DNA from: Bacteroides fragilis
GTDB lineage: Bacteria; Bacteroidota; Bacteroidia; Bacteroidales; Bacteroidaceae
Assembly: GCF_002849695.1 (NCBI RefSeq)
Contig: NZ_CP018937.1
Span: 496,001 to 560,000 of the forward strand
Direction: 5' to 3'
DNA length: 64,000 nt
Shown here piece after piece: positions 55,601 to 63,933 of the stretch. A program made the translations under genes and the position numbers. Numbering within the stretch: the first letter of the stretch is position 1; every line of letters begins with the position of its first letter. The notes under the pieces are model-generated. The model was not told the DNA's origin, did not search any database, and saw only the letters and a program-made list of their open reading frames with translations.

Positions 55601-57074
55601 GCTGGTTGGATTCAAGGCGAGTGACGGATGCGGTGAAGACGGAGGTGCTTGGCATTCCGAACACCGTTACGATACGTTGGGCTTCGAAGTGGAACGGATG
55701 CTTCCGGGCGGTGTGGTGCGCAGTTTCGCGTACGACAATATAGGACGGTTGGTAGATGCCCGGACACGCAAAGATGCCCGGACACGGCACATGCGTCGCT
55801 ATTGCTGGGGTGTGGCCGACCGTCTGCTCTCCACCGAGGATAGCAAAAGAGGTACGACACGTTATGGCTATACGCCGAATGGTCAGCTTGAATTTGCGGA
55901 ATACCCTGATGGTACACAGCAATGGAGAAAGAGCGATATTCTCGGCAATCTTTATCCTGATCCTGACTGTACGATACGGCGTTTCCTCAAGGGAGGCGTA
56001 ATGGAGCAGGACGGTAAGTGGCACTATGAATATGACAAGGACGGCAACCTGACGGAACGTTATATTGGTTCAGGGAAATGGCTTGATGGGAAAAAAGAGC
56101 ATTGGAGGTATCGATGGAACGCCGACGGTTCGCTGGCTAAGGTCATACGTCCTGATGGAGAAGAGGTTGGATTTACCTACGACGCTCTGGGCAGACGACT
56201 TTCAAAGACATTTGGTACGGTTGTCACTCGCTGGTTATGGAATGGGAATGTACCGCTGCACCAGTGGAAGCAGCAGCGTACCTATTTGCATCGATATGAA
56301 CGCTGGGAAACGGATGAAAAGCGTCATGCCCGTACACTGTGGTTGTTCGATGAAGAATCTTTCGTTCCGGCAGCCATGATTAAGGAGGGGAAAACATATT
56401 CCATATTGACGGATCATTTGGGGACACCCACAGAAACGTATGATACTGAAGGTAATGAAGTGTGGAGTCGTGTGCTTGACTTCAATGGGAATGTCATTGA
56501 GGAAACAGGAAACAAAGGGATGATTCCGTTCCTTTTTCAAGGCCAGTATTATGACAGAGAGACAGAACTGGCCTACAACAGGTTCAGGTACTACTCACCG
56601 CAAATAGGAATGTATGTTTCGCAGGACCCGATTGGACTGGCTGGTGGAATTTGTTTATATAATTATGTTGTTGATACTAATGTTCTAATTGATTGGTTTG
56701 GCTGGCATGAGGTTATTGCTATTTTGGATGGGAAACCAGTATTAACAGATAAAGGAAAATATTCATGGTATAGTAATCCTGGATCGTCAGACGCACAATA
56801 CAATGGATATGGTGCCACTGGACATTCAGAGGCCAAACTATTAGAAGCTCTTGATAAGAGAAACAAAGTTGGTGATTTATCGGGAAAAGTATTAGATATA
56901 CATTCAATGGGGCAAATGACTAAAGGTGGTGTATCACAATTATCTCCATTGGCTCCATGTAATAGATGTGAGAAAGGCATGCAAACCTTTGCGATAAAGC
57001 ATAATATGATTATTCGATATCATTATATTAATGATGAAGGGCATAAAAAAATATCAACTTATAAACCAAAATGA
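52656..57074 (+). CDS. T6SS-associated Rhs toxin with PAAR-like N-terminus and deaminase-like end
   Basis: The 1472-residue protein has an N-terminal PAAR-like region (two HPY/GxxI motif blocks in about the first 300 residues), a long RHS shell, and the core end NYVVDTNVLIDWFGW. The toxin end has H-S-E at 1390-1392 and P-C-N-R-C with Cys 1435 and 1438, which is the zinc-binding set (H-x-E ... PCxxC) of the cytidine-deaminase superfamily. It could edit DNA, RNA or free nucleotides in target cells. A SUKH gene overlaps the stop by 4 bases. Confidence 0.88.
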   Translation: MSSGTSYFDQVSSQLEVTVGKQMSGVVSGVSANAEAGVSPSINALDTGLKAATALGSLADNVSEAAILPVLGALGMKGQACLPISKQLDPVIGVDIHLVNIPPATSVPMPHPYVGTLLCPQDFMTAAVASFIPPPPTAEDTGSADSAKLAEIGHTALTMAVGMLGATVKIGGFIPRAVASTPTRSIPHIPMGAGFAANSLPIPKNNGHAFMGSLTVLADGLPLSGGGTHLHLDCNDLGMASVHKVPGLFLPTGVINPIPPAKQILTSPIPVPLNPMAALSRKCMGAFGRAYKRKTAKVAKKLHDAVNDKIKSKSLQNMLHKTICTVTGHPVDVASGTFFTDEEDFWLDGPIPLSWERTWYSRSDYRGPLGNGWHHAYDMGIVVENGILTFRMSDGIPVAFSLPTEKNPSFIRSERKEARKEKDGYCIWDMDEDLYYRFTRKEYDSIHLLESVSDANGFAIRFSYSAEGYLRNITDSAGRHLRVEYDVRNGRIMEIWAPHPENADEEIILASYDYDAEGNMIRQRNAVGDAMLYEYAGRLIVKETWRNGLSWYFEYDDTGIGARCIHTWGGDGIYNHKLKFMNGLTEVLDSHDKLTVYHHRDGLVYLKIDANGGEHRWKYDTDRKLLQETDPAGNSYLYKYDRWGNCTDNSDPGGGSVSAVFFRKGALRNRPISVTTADGGTWMFGYDDKGNVMKRTNPEGAETKIEYREGLVSRVTDPYGVMTTLSYDKDGNLTEVADSRGNVLRYRYDRIGRCLRVTNPKGAEQVRKYDLVGRVVEVEDFDGNHIFLTYDGIDNLVEYRDNLQQVEYRYAGMWKLTSRRDSRGVVAFRYDGEERLRKVINERRQCYDFDLDNTGNVISEVGFDGKRRIYKRDIAGRVVSEKLPSGTEREYEYDAASRVTRVSYVTTDEPDQTYQYGISGRLVEAVRGESRVEFTYNTLGLPVTETTDGETITRTYDKVGQILSLQSTLGADLKYERNEYGELVGFKASDGCGEDGGAWHSEHRYDTLGFEVERMLPGGVVRSFAYDNIGRLVDARTRKDARTRHMRRYCWGVADRLLSTEDSKRGTTRYGYTPNGQLEFAEYPDGTQQWRKSDILGNLYPDPDCTIRRFLKGGVMEQDGKWHYEYDKDGNLTERYIGSGKWLDGKKEHWRYRWNADGSLAKVIRPDGEEVGFTYDALGRRLSKTFGTVVTRWLWNGNVPLHQWKQQRTYLHRYERWETDEKRHARTLWLFDEESFVPAAMIKEGKTYSILTDHLGTPTETYDTEGNEVWSRVLDFNGNVIEETGNKGMIPFLFQGQYYDRETELAYNRFRYYSPQIGMYVSQDPIGLAGGICLYNYVVDTNVLIDWFGWHEVIAILDGKPVLTDKGKYSWYSNPGSSDAQYNGYGATGHSEAKLLEALDKRNKVGDLSGKVLDIHSMGQMTKGGVSQLSPLAPCNRCEKGMQTFAIKHNMIIRYHYINDEGHKKISTYKPK

Positions 57075-57655
57075 TTATGGATTCAATCAAATACATTAAA
57101 AATAAAATTATTGAGAAAAGAAATTTGTTAGATAAAATAGCACAGAGTGATTTGATATTTAATCCAACTCTTTCTCTTGAAAAGATAAGACAATTTGAAT
57201 TTGAAAATCATATAGAACTTCCACTAGATTATAAACGCTTTATCTCTGAGATAGGAAATGGTGGAGTTGGTCCTGGATTTGGATTAAAATCATTATTTGA
57301 TTCTATAATAGATTTTAAATTGAGAAATCGACCTTGCATTTGTTTAAATAAAGAATTTCCATACCAAGAGAAGTGGAATGAGTCTTGGATTGCATCATTT
57401 GATTGGGATGATGATTATCCTGAATCCGAGATTGTGGATAAATATATGAATACCAAACATATATTTGGATGTTTACAAATAGGTCATTGGGGGCATGGTT
57501 GTACCTTTTTACTTGTTGTTAATGGAACAGAATTTGGTAATATTTGGCTTGATAATAGAGCTGATTATAGTGGTATTTCACCTGTTCTCAATAAAGAGAA
57601 TAAGCATATTACTTTTAGTGAATGGTATTCAGACTGGATAACTAATCTGATATAA
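57071..57655 (+). CDS. SMI1/KNR4 (SUKH) family immunity protein
   Basis: The 194-residue protein has the SUKH hallmarks IELPLDYKRFISEIGNGG at about 49-66 and GCLQIGHWGHGCTFLLVVNG at about 135-154. It starts at the overlapping ATGA of the rhs stop; a second start lies two codons later. It probably neutralises the deaminase-like end. Low GC is consistent with cassette exchange. Confidence 0.87.
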   Translation: MIMDSIKYIKNKIIEKRNLLDKIAQSDLIFNPTLSLEKIRQFEFENHIELPLDYKRFISEIGNGGVGPGFGLKSLFDSIIDFKLRNRPCICLNKEFPYQEKWNESWIASFDWDDDYPESEIVDKYMNTKHIFGCLQIGHWGHGCTFLLVVNGTEFGNIWLDNRADYSGISPVLNKENKHITFSEWYSDWITNLI

Positions 57656-57670
57656 TATCTAATAATTGTA

Positions 57671-58018
57671 ATGACGGACACAGGTTATTTCGACAGCATA
57701 AGTGCAAACCTCAAGACTGGTGTAGGAAAAGATATCTTGGGTAGCATAAAAAACAACTCCAATGCCTCGATGCTCTCGGTTCTCGGGGGCATGAAGAACA
57801 TGCTCTGCCTGCCCTTCTCCAAGCAGCTCGCTCCGGTGTTCGAAGGTGACATTCACCTTGTGGCGATATCGCCCTTCCCTGTCTCTCTCATGCCTCACCC
57901 TTATGTCAGCGTGCTCCTGAGACTGCAGCACTTCATCGTTACGGCTCTCTCCGTTACTGACAGTGGAGCAGGCGGCGGATACCAACAGTTGAGGGAACAC
58001 CTCACATATAACAATTAA
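57671..58018 (+). pseudogene. Truncated Rhs N-terminus (PAAR-like fragment)
   Basis: The 115-residue frame matches the beginning of the Rhs protein at 52656 (TGYFDSISANLKTGVGK, then LGGMKNMLCLPFSKQLAPVF, then MPHPYVSVLL), and then it diverges and stops. It is a relic of an rhs gene whose core has been lost, possibly through recombination with the upstream copy. It could still make a small PAAR-like protein, but probably is not functional. Confidence 0.7.
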
Positions 58019-58037
58019 ATTACATTTTTAAGTATTA

Positions 58038-59336
58038 ATGAATATGATTGATAATCGCACAACATTTCTTATTGGAGCAGGTACGCCACTTGACCTTGAT
58101 TTACCGCAAGGAACTATAAAACCATCAACAAGGAATATTACAGACGAGGTTTGTAGTCCCTATACGGATTATCTTGATCCAAGTAATTCCATTACAACAG
58201 TGAAAGATATTTATGACAAACTTAAGATGGCTTATCCGCCTGATCACTCCAATCCGTTTCTTAGGAAGGCACCGGAACCTAATGTCCATTTTGAACATCT
58301 GTTCCATGTGTTGGAAATGCTATATTCCTATGGATGGGTATGGGATGGCAAATGTCATAATGCGAATCTGTTCCCTGCTTTTGCTCCCTTTACACTGCCT
58401 AATATGGAGTTTGATCGTAACAATCTCAGCTCCGTGATGAAGCAGTTCGTTTTACGGATAATGGATATTATAAATGGATACGATACTGTTTTTCGAAATC
58501 GGAAGTATAAAGAAAATGAATGGTATCGGGATTTTTACCAACAGTTCGGAAAGGGCAGTGATTTCTTTGTGTTTAACTATGACACAACGATAGAAGATTC
58601 TATTGGAAACTATGAAGATGGTTTTGAACCTGATGGCATTCAAGATGTATTCAAAAGGTTTAATCCCAAGCGGTTGTTTGAGAATCCGGAAAAAGTGGCA
58701 ACCATTAACCATCTGCACGGATGTATCAATTACTATTTCTCGTCCTATAAAAACGCAAATCAGGATATATATACCAATCTCTCCCATGACCTATACAAAT
58801 ATCCTAATTATGATATAGTAAAAGATATGATGATAGGCCGAGGACAGGGGCAACCAACCTGCCAGTCCGGAGAAACTTACTATGCGTCCCCTATAGTTAC
58901 AGGATTGCGTAAACCGGATAAACTAAACTGTGTCCCCTTTGATTTTTATCATGCCAATTTAACTAATTGCATAATCCGGAACCCCAGATTAGTAATTGCA
59001 GGATATAGTTTCGGGGATTTATATTGTAACAATTTATTAGAGCGAATGCACTTCCTGCATGGAAATCGGCGTCGTATTGTAGTTATTGATTTTTTAGATA
59101 TTCCGAAAAAGGACCGGATGCATGGCGGATATTGGTTAAGCCAAAATATGGGTAGTTTCCTTTGCCGTGCGGCAGAATGCGGTACTTTTGATGAAGTGGT
59201 GGAACAACTTTATAAAAATGAGGACCCCAAGACCGGTGCTTTGTATAGCGACAACGGTTGTTTGATGGTACTTTTTAATGGATTTAAACATGCCGCAGCA
59301 TGTAGCAATGATATAGAATCTTTTTTAAATTCATAA
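58038..59336 (+). CDS. SIR2-like protein, putative NAD-consuming effector or defence protein
   Basis: The 432-residue protein has a Rossmann-like start (TTFLIGAGTPLDLDLP, about 8-23), then FVFNYDTTIEDS, then HLHGCINYYF, and IAGYSFGDLYCNNLL. This order is that of SIR2-like proteins in phage-defence systems (related in layout to AbiH). Some degrade NAD. It follows the rhs fragment by 19 bases and precedes a type-44 toxin. It may be defence, or a T6SS effector acting in the target. Function is inferred from fold motifs only. Confidence 0.72.
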   Translation: MNMIDNRTTFLIGAGTPLDLDLPQGTIKPSTRNITDEVCSPYTDYLDPSNSITTVKDIYDKLKMAYPPDHSNPFLRKAPEPNVHFEHLFHVLEMLYSYGWVWDGKCHNANLFPAFAPFTLPNMEFDRNNLSSVMKQFVLRIMDIINGYDTVFRNRKYKENEWYRDFYQQFGKGSDFFVFNYDTTIEDSIGNYEDGFEPDGIQDVFKRFNPKRLFENPEKVATINHLHGCINYYFSSYKNANQDIYTNLSHDLYKYPNYDIVKDMMIGRGQGQPTCQSGETYYASPIVTGLRKPDKLNCVPFDFYHANLTNCIIRNPRLVIAGYSFGDLYCNNLLERMHFLHGNRRRIVVIDFLDIPKKDRMHGGYWLSQNMGSFLCRAAECGTFDEVVEQLYKNEDPKTGALYSDNGCLMVLFNGFKHAAACSNDIESFLNS

Positions 59337-59341
59337 ACAAT

Positions 59342-60121
59342 ATGATGAAAGCTGATGGCACACCGAAGTCTGCAAAAAGGCAAGCGACAGGGAGTAGTAT
59401 TTCCGTGCATCCATACCCATCAGTATGGGATACGGCAAACTATATCTGTGAAGAGATCAAAAGAAACGTCAGGTCTCAGGATGTAAAAGAACTTATCTCT
59501 CTTTTGAACCATTACAATAAATCACAGAATTCTCAAAAGCAAGCATTCAAGAAACTGACCCCATTCGGGCAGGCAGCAGTATCCGCACTAAATCCTTCTT
59601 CTCTACTTGCAAGTGTCGCATCAGACAAAGTAGAGGGAAGAATACAGGCATACAAAAAGTGGAAAGGACTTGTTGCAAATGAGAAAATATGGGATCATAA
59701 GAGAAAGATCAAAGAAATACAAGGTTGCGATTGGGCTTGTGATAGTGCAACACAATTGAAATTTATGTATGATATATGGTCTAACATACACTATGGATTT
59801 ATCGGCAGGTATGTGGGATTTACCGAATTTGAACTTGTTAATGGCGCCGGTTTTGCCCAACTGGGAGACAATAACAGGTCTTATGGTACCTGGGCCAAAC
59901 AATACATTTCGAATCGATTTGTTAATTTGGGAGATGCGGATATATTGGGAGGATTCGATGACGCAGAAGACACTCAGGCCATAAAGGTTGGTTTCAGCCT
60001 GTTCAATAAGTTCGGAGCGGTACCTTCTGTTTTGACATCTCGGCATATCATGGATGAACTTTATCTGTTTTACCGGAATAATAAGCCTTTACATATAGAA
60101 AAATGCGAATATCACCAATAA
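59342..60121 (+). CDS. Polymorphic toxin type 44 domain protein
   Basis: The 259-residue protein has the type-44 signature (DIWSNIHYGFIGRYVGFTEF at about 143-162, then NGAGFAQLG and DDAEDTQAIKVGFSLFNKFG). No signal peptide is present, so delivery by another route such as the T6SS is needed. It overlaps by 19 bases a lipoprotein gene that is probably its immunity. Because that immunity protein is in the envelope, the toxin may attack the cell wall or the outer compartment. Confidence 0.75.
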   Translation: MMKADGTPKSAKRQATGSSISVHPYPSVWDTANYICEEIKRNVRSQDVKELISLLNHYNKSQNSQKQAFKKLTPFGQAAVSALNPSSLLASVASDKVEGRIQAYKKWKGLVANEKIWDHKRKIKEIQGCDWACDSATQLKFMYDIWSNIHYGFIGRYVGFTEFELVNGAGFAQLGDNNRSYGTWAKQYISNRFVNLGDADILGGFDDAEDTQAIKVGFSLFNKFGAVPSVLTSRHIMDELYLFYRNNKPLHIEKCEYHQ

Positions 60122-60648
60122 CATTTCTGATTTCAAGTTTATTCGTTACAGGTTGCGAACTATCCCTGCCGACCGACGACGAAATGGTGCGTCATTTCAC
60201 GCAACATGAAGCGGCTTTCAATGAAATACGCGACATTGTCGTACAACGTGCTTATGGTACATATTACCCTCCTTACAGAACGGATACATTATATGGCGAC
60301 GATTTATTGAGTATCAAGGAACTGCCCGAAGAACATAAGTTGCGGCTGGATTCCCTTCTAAACGAAATAAGTTGTGAGCGTGTCTTTTACTGGGGAAAAG
60401 AATCGCTAAAGGAAATGGGCAAGGATACATCAAGAACAAAAGTCTATATCCCTTATTTTGTTCACGGCTTGTCAATCGGCGGAACTTCCAAAGAATTTCT
60501 CTATGAACCGGAACTGGATAAAGAGCAAATATCGGCAACAGAACAACAATTGGATTTGAATGATATCTATCGCCAAACAGATAGTGATACGACTCTATAT
60601 AAACCTATCAAAGACGGCTGGTATATTATGCTTGACCACGACAACTGA
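60103..60648 (+). CDS. Lipoprotein, probable immunity to the type-44 toxin
   Basis: The 181-residue protein has a signal segment ending in a lipobox (SSLFVTGC at about 11-18). The mature protein is acidic (EELPEEHKL and DSDTT segments). It starts inside the toxin's 3' end, the usual order for a toxin-immunity pair. Periplasmic or outer-membrane lipid anchoring suggests protection against an envelope-acting toxin. Confidence 0.7.
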   Translation: MRISPITFLISSLFVTGCELSLPTDDEMVRHFTQHEAAFNEIRDIVVQRAYGTYYPPYRTDTLYGDDLLSIKELPEEHKLRLDSLLNEISCERVFYWGKESLKEMGKDTSRTKVYIPYFVHGLSIGGTSKEFLYEPELDKEQISATEQQLDLNDIYRQTDSDTTLYKPIKDGWYIMLDHDN

Positions 60649-60660
60649 ACTGCCACAAAA

Positions 60661-60710
60661 AAGACGTTTGTCCTCGCTGTCATACAGCATAAGGTCAGAC
60701 GTCTTCTTAA
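60661..60710 (+). terminator. Possible terminator after the type-44 pair
   Basis: The stem AAGACGT (60661-60667) pairs with ACGTCTT (60699-60705), followed by a short CTTAA. There is no long T-run, so the call is moderate. Confidence 0.5.
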
Positions 60711-60777
60711 TGTGGATACAAAATCAAACACGCTACAATCTACTGTTTGTAATGAAATACTTCCGCTTCATATACAA

Positions 60778-61083
60778 TTAGTTCCCTAATCGGGCTTCCA
60801 ATTCCTGAATGCTTTCTTTTAAAAAAGCATACCCTTCATTAACTATGCGCTTGTATTCTTCAATAGCTTTTTGTGCATTCTCCGGATTTCCCGTGCAGTC
60901 ATATTCTATTTGATGTGCATAACCTATGGCAAAAGGAACGGCTTCATCTTTACCGCGCAACTTTTCTAATTCTTCTCTTCCTTCCTTACGTTCTTCAGCA
61001 TCATTTGAAAATGTCTTATCTATAGCAGAATCCAACTGCTTAAAAACTTTTTGTTTTTCTTCTATATAATCTTTGATGTTCAT
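60778..61083 (-). CDS. Small hypothetical protein
   Basis: The 101-residue charged helical protein (IKDYIEEKQKVFKQLDSAID at about 3-22) has no signal or membrane segment. It is alone on the minus strand between the lipoprotein and AbiH-like genes. I recognise no family; a small regulator or immunity protein is possible but unsupported. Confidence 0.45.
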   Translation of the reverse strand: MNIKDYIEEKQKVFKQLDSAIDKTFSNDAEERKEGREELEKLRGKDEAVPFAIGYAHQIEYDCTGNPENAQKAIEEYKRIVNEGYAFLKESIQELEARLGN

Positions 61084-61218
61084 AATTTATGATGTTGGTT
61101 TTCTACAAAAATAGGGAAAAAAGCAAGACTATCAAAAAAAGGAGAAGATATTTTTTTAGGCCACAAATATTTTATAACTTCGCGTAAATGAAAGAATTAA
61201 CTCATAAAAAATACTTAA

Positions 61219-62181
61219 ATGAAAAACTTGTATATTATAGGAAATGGATTCGATTGCCATCATGGAATAAATAGTAGTTATAGTGCGTACCGTCAATGGC
61301 TCGAAGAAAACGAACCGGAACTCTACGAAAGACTGAGAGAATTCTATTATGTGGATGATGACGAATGGTGGTGGCAGTTTGAGGTGAATTTAGGTGAAAT
61401 AGAACTTGCGGACTACGTACAGTATACTGCTTCGGAAAATCAGCCGGATTTTGCCAGTGACGAGTTTAGGGATCGGGATTATTATGTCGGTTCGTACCAG
61501 GCAGAAAGTGAAATTGGAGGTTTGGTCAATGACATTAAAGACACTTTCAAAGCATGGATTAACTCTCTGTCAAAGGCGGATGGAAGTAAAAAGATAAAGT
61601 TGACCAGAGGAGATGACCACTTCATTAATTTTAATTACACTTCCACCTTACAGTATTTATACGGTATTCCTGATTCAGAAATTCTTCATATTCATGGTAA
61701 GGCTTCCGATGAAGTGCTGGTACTTGGTCACAATAAGACTTATGAAGAGCTGACCAAAGCTGCAGAAGTCATCCAACCGGAGCCTCCGGCAGATTTGTCG
61801 GAAGAGGAGCTCGCCGAGTGGTACGATGGGGAAGACTACATAACTCAAACAGTTCGTGATGCCGCAGTCAACGAAATATATAGTATTCGCAAAAATGTAG
61901 AGCAAATTATCCAAGATAACCGGAGCATATTCTCTTCAATGAATGAAATCGAGCATATTTATATTTACGGCTTTTCTTTTTCTCCGGTTGACGAACCCTA
62001 TATTGACAAAATAATCAGCCACATAGACAAAGAGAAAGTTCATTGGACAATTAGTTATTACAGCGATGAAGACCAACAGAAAATACAAGCCTATATGCAG
62101 TCCCGCAAAATATCACCGGATTTGTGGGAACTTATAAAATTGGAAGATATCCAAATGTACAAGCAACAACGATTGTTCTAA
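61219..62181 (+). CDS. AbiH-like abortive infection family protein
   Basis: The 320-residue protein begins with MKNLYIIGNGFDCHHGINSS, the AbiH family start. It continues with FINFNYTSTLQYLYGIP, then HIHGKASDEVLVLGHNK, and IYIYGFSFSPVDEPYID, giving the same motif order as SIR2-like proteins. AbiH acts in abortive phage infection in lactococci; the mechanism is unknown. It lies in the T6SS accessory zone near another SIR2-like gene, so defence and competition genes are mixed here. Confidence 0.8.
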   Translation: MKNLYIIGNGFDCHHGINSSYSAYRQWLEENEPELYERLREFYYVDDDEWWWQFEVNLGEIELADYVQYTASENQPDFASDEFRDRDYYVGSYQAESEIGGLVNDIKDTFKAWINSLSKADGSKKIKLTRGDDHFINFNYTSTLQYLYGIPDSEILHIHGKASDEVLVLGHNKTYEELTKAAEVIQPEPPADLSEEELAEWYDGEDYITQTVRDAAVNEIYSIRKNVEQIIQDNRSIFSSMNEIEHIYIYGFSFSPVDEPYIDKIISHIDKEKVHWTISYYSDEDQQKIQAYMQSRKISPDLWELIKLEDIQMYKQQRLF

Positions 62182-62195
62182 GCTTATTGGCAAGT

Positions 62196-62238
62196 CACCT
62201 GCATTTCCGTTTGTATTCAGGAAGCGGATATGCAGGTG
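62196..62238. terminator. Inverted repeat, possible terminator after AbiH-like gene
   Basis: CACCTGCATTTCCG (62196-62209) pairs with CGGATATGCAGGTG (62225-62238), a 14-base stem with one mismatch. No T-run follows, so it might act in either direction or as a protein site. Confidence 0.5.
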
Positions 62239-62329
62239 TCAATATCATTATAATTTATGTACACCATATAAAATAGGTCTTTTTCCGTAATCATCAGATC
62301 CCCTTGATTACAAAAAATATTCCAAACTA

Positions 62330-62361
62330 TTTGGATGTTTTGAGGATTTCTGTTACATTTG
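62330..62361 (+). promoter_or_regulatory. Promoter of third hcp gene
   Basis: TTTG (62330-62333), 20 bases, TACATTTG (62354-62361) is a full Bacteroidota promoter match. It stands about 95 bases before the hcp ATG, which shows that this gene has its own transcript. Confidence 0.75.
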
Positions 62362-62455
62362 CTTTAGTTGATATTCTTTTCTTTTTTCGAAAGCGGGACC
62401 TCTGCTTTAATCAAGAATTATTGTCTTGATTCATAACCATTAAAACAGTATTGCT

Positions 62456-62845
62456 ATGGGAGCATTCAGAGTGACCGTGCAAATTCGGAACAAAGAAATA
62501 GATATACTCTACTCACATATAGAGTTTAGTCGTAAGACAGACGCCAAAGGGCGTCCGGTGACAACTGTTATTGGCGGACGGGTTACGTTCAGCATTGAAT
62601 CGACTCAAGATACGGACATACTTGAGATTATGGTGAACGGGCAATTTAAGCCCATTAGCGGAAGGTTTACTTTTTACAAGATTGAAGATAACTCTGTATT
62701 TCGGATTATTGAGTTTAGATGTGCCTATATTGTTTTTTACAAGGAAGTTTTTAATGTAGATAAAAGACGTCCATTATTTACCACAATAACTCTTTCTTCC
62801 GATGTTCTTGTTGTTGGAAATGCCTTTTTGACAAATAGTTGGTAG
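62456..62845 (+). CDS. Divergent T6SS Hcp/TssD paralogue
   Basis: The 129-residue protein aligns along its length with the Hcp copies (FSRKTDAKGRPVTTVIGGRV matches the SRTTDSKGKPSSN-GGRV region; GNAFLTNSW matches the GNAALDNRW end) but is clearly diverged. It could form a specialised tube ring that carries a particular effector, or be a decoy in mixed tubes. It has its own promoter and no vgrG partner nearby. Confidence 0.75.
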   Translation: MGAFRVTVQIRNKEIDILYSHIEFSRKTDAKGRPVTTVIGGRVTFSIESTQDTDILEIMVNGQFKPISGRFTFYKIEDNSVFRIIEFRCAYIVFYKEVFNVDKRRPLFTTITLSSDVLVVGNAFLTNSW

Positions 62846-63171
62846 CTGGTTTTGTGATGTGGTTTTATATTTTGATCTCTTGCGGCATATATTCGGTGGA
62901 GCGGTAAAAGCATTAATCAAAGAACGATTAGTTGTGTATGAACTAACAAAATCCGGTCTGAATCGTATATTTATGGCTTAGCTGTTCGTGAACAATAAAG
63001 AGGAATGTGTAAATATTAGATAATGATTCTTTTGGTTTATACTTGCTTGACGTTTTGGAGGGCAATGGCAAAGATAATGCAACAAATTTATACTCTATTG
63101 CAAAAATACACTTTTGTGTCAGGCTTAATCGAAAGAACCTCTGTATCTTTGTTTCATTAAAACATGTTTAT
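62846..63171. other. Intergenic region before the ThiF-like gene
   Basis: About 326 bases without an accepted gene. A -7-like TATCTTTG at 63144-63151 is in place to drive the next gene. A 40-residue open stretch without a start (GAVKALIKERLVVYELTKSG, near 62898-62957) looks protein-like and could be a relic. Confidence 0.4.
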
Positions 63172-63933
63172 ATGAAAAGATACAGCAGGAATCGCATTTA
63201 TATCAGCGAAGAAGAACAGGAGAAAATCAAACAAGTCCGTATTCTATTGGGTGGTGCCGGAATTGGCAGCATCATTGCAGAATGCGCCTTGCGGTTTGGT
63301 TTTGAAAATATGACCATTGTTGACGGTGATAAAGTGGAAGAGAGTAATCTCAACAGGCAGAATTATGTAAAAGCGGATATTGGAAAATATAAAGCAGAAA
63401 CACTTTGCAAACGCTTGCAGAAAATTAATTCCAACGCAGAAATAAAATTCCATAATACATTTATAGACAAAGGTAATATAGAGAGTATTATCTCAGGGCA
63501 TCATATAGCTATTAATGCTTTGGATTTCAAGGATGGAACCCCTTTTGAATTTGACCGCATCTGTTCCGAAAAGATGATTCCCGTTCTCCATCCGTACAAT
63601 TTCGGATGGGCGGGATTCCTCACTATTGTAAAGCCGAAAGGTTATCAGTTGTCTGAAATCTCCCAAGAACCTAACGGCTTTGAACTGAAAGTGGCGGAGT
63701 ATGTATCGAGGTATGGAACGTTTTGGAATATGCCAGTTTCATGGTTGGAGAAGGTGATAGAAGAATATCGTGCGGAAGGAGGCATCTTGCCCCCTCCCCA
63801 GCTTTCTGTTGCCTCGTGGATTGTTGCGGGACACTGCGTGAATGCCATGTTCAATCTGGCGACCGGACGTGAAGTCAAGTTCTTTCCTAAATTTTACCTC
63901 TCATCACTGATGTGTGAGAGCAATTCCCTATAG
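63172..63933 (+). CDS. ThiF/MoeB-like E1 protein
   Basis: The 253-residue protein has the E1-like nucleotide-binding core (LLGGAGIGSIIAECALRFG at about 24-42) and TIVDGDKVEESNLNRQNYV at about 47-65, the typical adenylation domain. Such enzymes activate ubiquitin-like proteins or MoaD/ThiS carriers. The start is placed at 63172, because earlier codons have no family support and overlap the -7 element. No carrier or JAB protease is seen beside it, so its role is open. It overlaps the convergent LuxR-type gene end by a few bases. Confidence 0.75.
   Translation: MKRYSRNRIYISEEEQEKIKQVRILLGGAGIGSIIAECALRFGFENMTIVDGDKVEESNLNRQNYVKADIGKYKAETLCKRLQKINSNAEIKFHNTFIDKGNIESIISGHHIAINALDFKDGTPFEFDRICSEKMIPVLHPYNFGWAGFLTIVKPKGYQLSEISQEPNGFELKVAEYVSRYGTFWNMPVSWLEKVIEEYRAEGGILPPPQLSVASWIVAGHCVNAMFNLATGREVKFFPKFYLSSLMCESNSL

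Noticed and set aside
62898..62957. Protein-like open stretch (AVKALIKERLVVYELTKSG) before the ThiF-like gene
   Set aside because: No start codon in a sensible place and only about 40 residues; noted as a possible relic but not accepted as a gene.
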